Source of the DNA: Prevotellaceae bacterium UBA7017
GTDB lineage: Bacteria > Bacteroidota > Bacteroidia > Bacteroidales > Bacteroidaceae
Assembly: GCA_002449535.1 (NCBI GenBank)
Contig: DJWZ01000037.1
Location: 2,013 to 13,589 of the forward strand
DNA length: 11,577 bases
Direction of reading: 5' to 3'
The translations under genes and the position numbers were made by a program. The notes beneath the pieces were generated by a model. It was not told the origin of the DNA and ran no database searches. It saw only the letters and a program-made list of their open reading frames with translations. Shown here in pieces: positions 7,127 to 11,577 of this stretch (positions within the stretch are counted from its first letter, which is position 1; every line of letters begins with the position of its first letter).

Positions 7127-7158
7127 CAAAAGTAGTAAATATTTCATTACCCACCAAA
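7127..7158 (-). promoter_or_regulatory. Bacteroidetes-type promoter for the array and DUF6261-like gene
   Basis: On the - strand TTTG (7158-7155) is followed after exactly 20 nt by TACTTTTG (7134-7127). This fits the known Bacteroidetes sigma-factor consensus of TTTG, 19-21 nt, TAnnTTTG. The predicted start falls a few bases downstream, around 7117-7122, just before the first array unit in the direction of transcription. It lies about 100 bp beyond the galM terminator, which supports an independent transcription unit. Confidence 0.72.
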
Positions 7159-7199
7159 TAAATAACACTTTTTCTGAAAAAAGTAATAAAATCCCCCCA

Positions 7200-7256
7200 T
7201 CTGAGGACATTTTGGGGCACAAAAAAAACCTCCCCGCTGCATTTCCGCATGGGCAC
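7200..7256 (-). other. GC-rich patch with a possible second galM terminator
   Basis: Between the galM terminator and the array promoter the - strand reads a short GC-rich stretch (GCAGCGGGGAGG) followed by eight T's (7222-7229) and then GTGCCCC. The string TTTTTTGTGCCC thus occurs twice, here and after the main terminator hairpin. A weak CCC...GGG fold precedes the T-run. I read it as a possible back-up terminator or a decayed duplicate of the first one. Nothing coding is seen. Confidence 0.3.
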
Positions 7257-7283
7257 AAAAAATCCGGAAGAACACCTTCCGGA
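7257..7283 (-). terminator. Intrinsic terminator of galM
   Basis: A perfect 8-bp stem (TCCGGAAG at 7263-7270 against CTTCCGGA at 7276-7283) with a 5-nt loop is followed on the - strand by six T's (7262-7257). It lies 55 bp after the galM stop codon in the direction of transcription. This is a textbook Rho-independent terminator that separates galM from the downstream array transcript. Confidence 0.85.
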
Positions 7284-7286
7284 CTA

Positions 7287-7335
7287 TATAAACGATAACC
7301 GATAAACGATAATCGATAATCGATAAACGCTAACC
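7287..7335 (-). repeat. Seven tandem GNTTATC heptamers after galM
   Basis: Read on the - strand, seven head-to-tail 7-mers of consensus GNTTATC begin 2 bp after the galM stop codon and run up to the terminator hairpin. The heptamer is the same family as the one that follows the pectate lyase gene at 5735-5775, in the same orientation relative to its gene. Together the two sets flank the DUF6261-like module in inverted orientation. Confidence 0.85.
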
Positions 7336-7337
7336 TT

Positions 7338-8417
7338 TTACTTTACTCCAAACTTATATATTGTTGTCTGTCGATACTGCTCTCCTGGTTTCAGCACTAC
7401 TGGTGGGAAGTAAGCTCGGTTAGGAGAATCTGGGAAGTGTTGCGCCTCGAAGCAGATAGCCGAGCGGCGAGGTGCCGTGCAGCCGTTCTGTATCTTGTAG
7501 CCGTTTGCCCAGTTGTCGGTATAAATCTGTACGCCCGGCTCCGTTGTCCAACATTCCATGGTACGTCCGCTGGCAGGTTCCTCGATGCGGGCAGCAAACG
7601 ACAGCTCACCGACCTCCTTCTTGTTGAGAACCCAGCAGTGGTCATAGCCGGCACCGTTCTTTATCTGCTCATTGTCGGCATTGATGTCCTGACCGACAGG
7701 CTTCTGGGTGCGGAAATCGAATGGTGTGCCGGCAACCTTCAGTATCTCGCCCGTAGGAATAGACGTGGCATCGATAGGCAGGTAGTGGTCGGCATTCACC
7801 TCACACAGCAGGTCGTCGATGGTAGGAGTAGGATTGGCAATACCCGCCAGGGAGAAGAAGGCATGGTGTGTGAGGTTGATGATGGTCTTCTTGTTTGTCG
7901 TAGCAAGATACTCTATCTTCAGCTCGTCATCATCGGTCCATGTATATTCCACATTCACATGCACCTCACCGGTAAATCCCTCATGTCCGTATGGCTCAAC
8001 GATATTAAGGGCAAGCGTGTTGTTACTCATCTGCACGGCATCCCACACCTGGGCATGATAGCCCGTAGGTCCGCCATGAAGGGCATTGGGACCATTGTTG
8101 ATAGCCAGCTGGTAAGCCTTGCCGTTAAGGGTAAACTGTCCCTTGCAGATTCTGTTGCCGAAACGTCCGATAAGGGTTGAGAGGAAAGGTTCTGGGGCAT
8201 TCAGGAAGTCCTGAATGTTGTCATAGCCCTGTATGACATTCGCAAGGTTTCCGTTGCGATCAGGTACCATCAATGCTACGATGGCCCCACCATAGTTAGT
8301 TACTGCAACCTCATGACCCTGATTGTTTTTCAGGATGAACAGTTGTGTTTTCTTTCCGTTTACGGTTGCCTGAAAATTCTTTGCGTCCATGCCGCACTGG
8401 TTTTTCATTTCGCTCAT
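7338..8417 (-). CDS. galM: Aldose 1-epimerase (mutarotase)
   Basis: A 359-residue enzyme that interconverts alpha and beta anomers of aldoses such as galactose and glucose in the cytoplasm. Family landmarks are VTNYGGAIVALMVPD (39-53), IGRFGNRI (83-90), GPNALHGG with catalytic-type H114 (109-116), NLTHHAFFSL with H184/H185 (181-190), GYDH with D259, and ICFEAQHFPDSPN with the catalytic-base-type E324. Length is normal for the family. The frame stays open to 8579, but the extra residues upstream look like chance translation of helicase DNA. I chose the ATG at 8417 (MSEMKNQ); 8408 is an alternative. The start lies 107 nt inside the helicase frame. It would form an ATGA junction with the helicase if an adjacent A-run had one more A. 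No signal peptide is present. The gene ends in a heptamer repeat and a clear terminator. Confidence 0.9.
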   Translation of the reverse strand: MSEMKNQCGMDAKNFQATVNGKKTQLFILKNNQGHEVAVTNYGGAIVALMVPDRNGNLANVIQGYDNIQDFLNAPEPFLSTLIGRFGNRICKGQFTLNGKAYQLAINNGPNALHGGPTGYHAQVWDAVQMSNNTLALNIVEPYGHEGFTGEVHVNVEYTWTDDDELKIEYLATTNKKTIINLTHHAFFSLAGIANPTPTIDDLLCEVNADHYLPIDATSIPTGEILKVAGTPFDFRTQKPVGQDINADNEQIKNGAGYDHCWVLNKKEVGELSFAARIEEPASGRTMECWTTEPGVQIYTDNWANGYKIQNGCTAPRRSAICFEAQHFPDSPNRAYFPPVVLKPGEQYRQTTIYKFGVK

Positions 8418-9705
8418 TGCTTTTTTGTTTTTGGTCAGTATTATTATGATTATTCTTTTTATTATAGGCACCATGACGCCTTGCGCCACCATGCCGTTTC
8501 TTGTTTCTGTTCGCAGTTGTAGAATGTGCCTTGTTAGCCTTATAGTCAGGAGCCTCGCCCAGTTCTGCCGGCAGGACATTCTTCTCTATCTCACGTCCGA
8601 GGAATTTCTCGATGCGCTTGAAGAGATATATCTCATCGTCAGAGACAAGGGTAATGGCAATGCCGTCACGCTCCGCCCTTGCCGTCCTGCCTATGCGATG
8701 CACATAATCCTCCACATCTCTGGGCACATCATAGTTGATGACCATCTGGATATCGTCAATATCAATGCCGCGAGCCACGATGTCCGTAGCCACCAGTACG
8801 TCGATGCTGCCAGACTTGAAACGGAACATCATGTCATCCCGTTCAGCCTGCGAGAGGTCGGAATGCATGGCGCCACAGCTGACATTCTTCTTGACGAGGG
8901 TTCTGTATATCTCCTTTACACGCTGCTTCTTGCCAGAGAAGATTATGACGCGCTTCTGCTGGGTCTTGAAGATTTCACCCAGGATGCCTTCCTTCTGCTT
9001 TTGATAGCAAACGTATGCCGACTGATGAATCTTCTCGGCAGGCTTGGAGACGGCAATCTTCACATTCAGGGGATTCTTCAAGAGGGTCTTTGCCAGGTTC
9101 TCTATCTTTGCAGGCATGGTAGCCGAGAACATGATGGTCTGGCAACTCTTTGGTATCTGCTTGGCAATGGTGAGGATATCATCCGAAAATCCCATATCGA
9201 GCATGCGGTCAGCCTCGTCGAGGATGAAGAAAGACAGCTTTGAGAGGTCGATGTTGTCCATCTGCATGTGAGAGATAAGCCGCCCTGGCGTCGCTATCAC
9301 CACCGAAGCACCCTTCTTGAGGGCTGTCATCTCATTGTTATATCTGTTGCCATCATTGCCCCCATAGACTGCCACGCTGCTGATACCATCGAGATAATAG
9401 CCAAAGCCCTGCATGGCTTGGTCTATCTGCTGTGCCAGTTCCCTTGTCGGTGCCATTATGAGGCAGTTGACAGCATCATCAGGAAAGCCGCCGTCATCGA
9501 GGCAAGACAGCACAGGAAGAAGATATGCTGCCGTCTTACCGGTACCCGTCTGGGCAACGCCCATAATGTCCCGACCCTCGATTATAGGGTCTATGCAGGC
9601 TGCCTGTATGGGGGTACAAGCATCAAAACGCATATCATACAAGGCATCAAGGATATTGTCATTAAGAAGGGTTTCCTCAAAGTATTTCTTTTGTATATCT
9701 TCCAT
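8311..9705 (-). CDS. DEAD-box ATP-dependent RNA helicase with probable 3' frameshift
   Basis: A 464-residue cytoplasmic helicase of the RhlE-like group that should unwind RNA duplexes in ribosome assembly or RNA turnover. Motifs in order: Q-motif F27 to Q34, Walker A AQTGTGKT (51-58), PTRELAQQ (86-93), TPGRL (139-143), DEAD in ILDEADRML (161-169), SAT (194-196), HSDLSQ (281-286), VATDIVARGID (305-315) and HRIGRTARA (336-344). A basic Lys/Asn/His/Arg-rich tail follows from about 395, as usual in RhlE-like proteins. The ATG at 9705 is 77 bp after the YqaA-family gene. The last 35 residues are read from within galM in another frame. The switch lies at an A6 run (8421-8426); with seven A's the protein would end QKQKKQ at a TGA overlapping the galM ATG. 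The tail from residue 429 may therefore be an artefact or a recent mutation. Confidence 0.92.
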   Translation of the reverse strand: MEDIQKKYFEETLLNDNILDALYDMRFDACTPIQAACIDPIIEGRDIMGVAQTGTGKTAAYLLPVLSCLDDGGFPDDAVNCLIMAPTRELAQQIDQAMQGFGYYLDGISSVAVYGGNDGNRYNNEMTALKKGASVVIATPGRLISHMQMDNIDLSKLSFFILDEADRMLDMGFSDDILTIAKQIPKSCQTIMFSATMPAKIENLAKTLLKNPLNVKIAVSKPAEKIHQSAYVCYQKQKEGILGEIFKTQQKRVIIFSGKKQRVKEIYRTLVKKNVSCGAMHSDLSQAERDDMMFRFKSGSIDVLVATDIVARGIDIDDIQMVINYDVPRDVEDYVHRIGRTARAERDGIAITLVSDDEIYLFKRIEKFLGREIEKNVLPAELGEAPDYKANKAHSTTANRNKKRHGGARRHGAYNKKNNHNNTDQKQKSNERNEKPVRHGRKEFSGNRKRKENTTVHPEKQSGS

Positions 9706-9755
9706 TATTTGGTCTAAGTTCCAAGTATTTTAAAAAAGTCAAAGGTCTAAGGAAT

Positions 9756-9777
9756 CACTCCCCTTTCACTCCCTTTT
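9756..9777 (-). repeat. Two tandem 11-mers after the YqaA-family gene
   Basis: Two adjacent 11-bp units differing at one position (CACTCCCCTTT and CACTCCCTTTT on the + strand) begin 5 bp after the stop codon of the YqaA-family gene. The rest of the 77-bp gap to the helicase holds CTTAGACC twice and an A/T-rich stretch. No convincing promoter was found. Confidence 0.6.
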
Positions 9778-9782
9778 CGTTT

Positions 9783-10250
9783 TTATTCCATTATCAGTTT
9801 TGTCAGCCAGCTGACAAGATAGGCTCCGTAGATAAGAACAATATATCTCGTCACTTTTCCGACTGTTATTGAGACAAATGTTATGACAGGATTAGCCCTC
9901 ATCAGTCCCAGCAATATTGTTATGGCAGACCCCAGCAAGGGTACAAAGGCAAAGAATCCCATGTAAGCCCCCCTACCCCTCATAAAGCGTCTTGCCCTGT
10001 CCATATCCTTTGGTTTTACGTGGAGGTATTTCTCAAACCACTCTTCCTTTCCCATCATGCCCACACAATAGTTGAAGCCAGAGCCAAGGACGTTGCCGAT
10101 GGTGCCCCATATTATCAGTTCCCACGGATTTACCCCCAATGCCATCAAGGCAAGCATTACCGCCTCCGACGAGAAAGGCAGGAAGCTACCTGCAAGGAAC
10201 GATGCAATCAACATTCCGTAGGGACCGAGAGTAATCAGATGTTCTATCAT
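9783..10250 (-). CDS. YqaA/DedA-family (SNARE-associated) inner-membrane protein
   Basis: A 155-residue membrane protein of the YqaA branch of the DedA/SNARE-associated superfamily, members of which are implicated in lipid or undecaprenyl-phosphate handling across the inner membrane. Hydrophobic segments lie near residues 10-38, 42-66, 96-118 and 120-148. Family-like features are the re-entrant region AGSFLPFSSEAVMLAL (20-35), the G-x3-G-x4-Y-x2-G spacing at 52-64, and the RFMRGRGAYMGFFAFVPLLG segment (88-107). The frame extends to 10280, but the ATG at 10250 is preferred: the family normally starts close to the first helix, and this ATG forms an ATGA overlap with the stop codon of the upstream gene. 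The substrate cannot be told from sequence. It is smaller than canonical DedA proteins but of normal YqaA size. Confidence 0.85.
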   Translation of the reverse strand: MIEHLITLGPYGMLIASFLAGSFLPFSSEAVMLALMALGVNPWELIIWGTIGNVLGSGFNYCVGMMGKEEWFEKYLHVKPKDMDRARRFMRGRGAYMGFFAFVPLLGSAITILLGLMRANPVITFVSITVGKVTRYIVLIYGAYLVSWLTKLIME

Positions 10251-10525
10251 GCAAATAACCAGTATGGGAGCATCAACCACAGAGGAGTAACAGCTCCGAT
10301 GGCGGCAGAATAGAATACTCTGCCATTATTTATCTTCATAGGGCTGTAGAGATACCATATCAGCAAAGGCAATGCGAAGAAAGCCCAACCGCAGGCAATA
10401 GTAGCAACCCCTATCGGGAAGCCGCAGCAATATGATTTCTTTAGTCCCCAATGGTCCCTGTACATGGTGCGTGCCATGCTATAACAGAGTATGAAACATA
10501 TTATGATAATTATTGCTGCAAGCAT
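10247..10525 (-). CDS. Small membrane protein of unknown function
   Basis: A 92-residue protein with three hydrophobic segments, roughly 2-18, 36-60 and 70-91, separated by a basic loop (ARTMYRDHWGLKK) containing a nearby Cys pair (C33, C34). I do not recognise a named family. It is coupled to the YqaA-family gene by an ATGA overlap at 10247-10250, so the two products are likely made together and may act together in the membrane. The start at 10525 is the only ATG that includes the first hydrophobic segment. It lies 47 bp after purD and may be in the same operon. That gap is filled by a heptamer repeat, with no clear promoter. Confidence 0.72.
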   Translation of the reverse strand: MLAAIIIIICFILCYSMARTMYRDHWGLKKSYCCGFPIGVATIACGWAFFALPLLIWYLYSPMKINNGRVFYSAAIGAVTPLWLMLPYWLFA

Positions 10526-10540
10526 TTTATCAAAGGTTAA

Positions 10541-10568
10541 TCTTCAATTTTCAATCTTCAATCCTCAA
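10541..10568 (-). repeat. Four tandem TTGARRA heptamers after purD
   Basis: Read on the - strand, four head-to-tail 7-mers (TTGAGGA, TTGAAGA, TTGAAAA, TTGAAGA) start 4 bp after the purD stop codon and fill most of the 47-bp gap to the next gene. The octamer TCAAAGGT lies on both sides of them (10530-10537 and 10573-10580). Confidence 0.8.
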
Positions 10569-10572
10569 TATT

Positions 10573-11577
10573 TCAAAGGTCTTTTCCGATGTCTCTGCGG
10601 AAGTATTTTCCCTGATACTGTATCTTCTGGGCTTCCTTGAAGGACTTTTCGAGAGCCTCAGCCTTATCCTTGCCATAAGAAACAACGCTGATAACTCTGC
10701 CGCCGGCTGTTACCACCTGACCATCCTTTATGGCAGTTCCTGCATGGAATACTATGCTGCCCTCGACATCTTTGATACCAGAGATTGGGAATCCCTTTTC
10801 ATAAGCCTGTGGGTATCCGCCACTGACCATCATTACACAGACGGCAGAGCGTGGGTCGAATTCTATAGTCTTTGTGTCGAGATTCTCATCGGCAACCCCT
10901 TCAAAGAGATCTACGATGTCACTCTTTAGACGCAGCATGACACTCTCTGTCTCCGGGTCGCCCATGCGGCAATTGTATTCTATCACCTTTGGCTCACCCT
11001 GACAGTTTATCAGACCAAAGAAGATAAAGCCTTTATAGCAGATATTCTCGTCGGCAAGCCCCTTTACCGTAGGCTTTATGATGCGCTCCTCAACCTTTGC
11101 CATCCATTCTTTCGTAGCAAAAGGAACAGGGGTAACACTACCCATACCACCAGTATTCAAGCCAGTATCGCCTTCTCCGATACGCTTATAGTCTTTTGCC
11201 TCAGGGAGAATCTTATAGTTCTTTCCGTCTGTAATCACAAAGACAGAGCACTCTATGCCACTGAGGAACTCCTCTATCACCACCTTTGAAGACGCATTGC
11301 CAAACATTCCGCCCAGCATTTCCTTGAGTTCTTTCTTTGCTTCCTCAAGGGTAGGCAATATCAGCACACCTTTTCCGGCACACAAGCCGTCAGCCTTCAG
11401 CACGTATGGAGCCTGCAAGGTCTCAAGGAACTTCAAGCCTTCCTCCAGATGCTCTCCGTCAAAGGTTTCGTATGCAGCAGTAGGAATATTGTGACGCTTC
11501 ATAAAGCTCTTGGCAAAATCCTTTGACCCCTCGAGTACAGCACCAGCCTTGGAAGGTCCGATAACAGGGATAGCCTT
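10573..11577 (-). CDS. purD: Phosphoribosylamine-glycine ligase (GAR synthetase), 5' end outside window
   Basis: The frame is open to the window edge, so the N-terminal part, about 90-100 residues by comparison with the usual ~420-430, is missing. The enzyme joins glycine to 5-phosphoribosylamine using ATP, the second step of de novo purine synthesis, in the cytoplasm. ATP-grasp signatures seen, in order from the N-terminal side, are KAIPVIGPSKAGAVLEGSKD at the edge, YVLKADGLCAGKGVLI, VVIEEFLSGIECSVFVI, NTGGMGSVTPVPF and KVIEYNCRMGDPETESVM. The C-terminal domain with AVCVMMVSGGYPQAYEKGFPI and GRVISVVSYG is also typical. The stop at 10573 is complete. It is followed by a heptamer repeat and then the small membrane gene, with no clear terminator between them. 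Confidence 0.95.
   Translation of the reverse strand, partial: KAIPVIGPSKAGAVLEGSKDFAKSFMKRHNIPTAAYETFDGEHLEEGLKFLETLQAPYVLKADGLCAGKGVLILPTLEEAKKELKEMLGGMFGNASSKVVIEEFLSGIECSVFVITDGKNYKILPEAKDYKRIGEGDTGLNTGGMGSVTPVPFATKEWMAKVEERIIKPTVKGLADENICYKGFIFFGLINCQGEPKVIEYNCRMGDPETESVMLRLKSDIVDLFEGVADENLDTKTIEFDPRSAVCVMMVSGGYPQAYEKGFPISGIKDVEGSIVFHAGTAIKDGQVVTAGGRVISVVSYGKDKAEALEKSFKEAQKIQYQGKYFRRDIGKDL

Noticed and set aside
6794..7298. Repeat-encoding proteins on the + strand (FPHRDG-type peptide repeats)
   Set aside because: Alternate 41-bp steps shift the frame, so the peptide repeat jumps between frames. The frames run against the promoter direction, and conservation follows the palindrome, not codons.
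5872..7337. Insertion sequence or transposon around the DUF6261-like gene
   Set aside because: No transposase-like protein, no terminal inverted repeats beyond the heptamer runs, and no target-site duplication could be seen.
8418..8579. Longer N-terminus for galM up to 8579
   Set aside because: The extra 54 residues (with an Ile run) do not resemble any GalM N-terminus and are helicase-tail DNA read out of frame.
8389..9717. Long + strand open frames opposite the helicase
   Set aside because: They mirror the conserved DEAD-box coding sequence and show no recognisable protein features.
10530..10580. Promoter for the small membrane gene based on ACCTTTGA
   Set aside because: The TTTG is preceded by TA at the wrong spacing, lies only a few bases from the start codon, and lacks an upstream TTTG at 19-21 nt.

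Overview
The window looks like chromosomal DNA of a Bacteroidales bacterium, most likely Prevotella or a close relative. The reasons are a secreted pectate-lyase-like protein ending in a type IX secretion (Por) sorting domain, a DUF2795-type small acidic protein, a DUF6261-like protein, a promoter matching the Bacteroidetes consensus (TTTG, 20 nt, TAnnTTTG), and few clear Shine-Dalgarno sites. This is inferred from content, not from a database match.

Layout. Bases 1-5723 read on the + strand: the C-terminal half of a membrane HD-hydrolase of the PgpH type (putative c-di-AMP phosphodiesterase), a translationally coupled small unknown protein, a DUF2795-type acidic protein, and a 1318-residue secreted pectate lyase with FN3, autotransporter-type repeats and a T9SS tail. 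Bases 5845-11577 read on the - strand. In transcription order they are purD (5' end outside the window), a small membrane protein coupled to a YqaA/DedA-family membrane protein, a DEAD-box RNA helicase running into galM (aldose 1-epimerase), and finally a separate unit: a DUF6261-like gene preceded by a 593-bp gene-free stretch.

That gene-free stretch (6745-7337) is the most interesting part. Read in the - direction from galM it holds a heptamer repeat, a strong intrinsic terminator, a near-consensus Bacteroidetes promoter, and then eight tandem ~41.6-bp units. Each unit can form a small GC hairpin in the RNA. The promoter lies just upstream of the array, so the array should be transcribed as a roughly 370-nt structured leader in front of the DUF6261-like gene. 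A perfect 14-bp hairpin overlaps that gene's stop codon. The module is therefore promoter, hairpin array, helical cytoplasmic protein with a Gly/Thr/Pro tail, and 3' hairpin. It is my best candidate for an undescribed system, with function unknown.

Two other things stand out. The helicase and galM frames overlap by 107 nt, and the overlap begins next to an A6 run. One extra A there would end the helicase exactly at an ATGA junction with galM, so a single-base indel or slippage is likely. Most gene 3' ends in the window are also followed closely by a different short tandem repeat with a period of 7, 8 or 11 bp.
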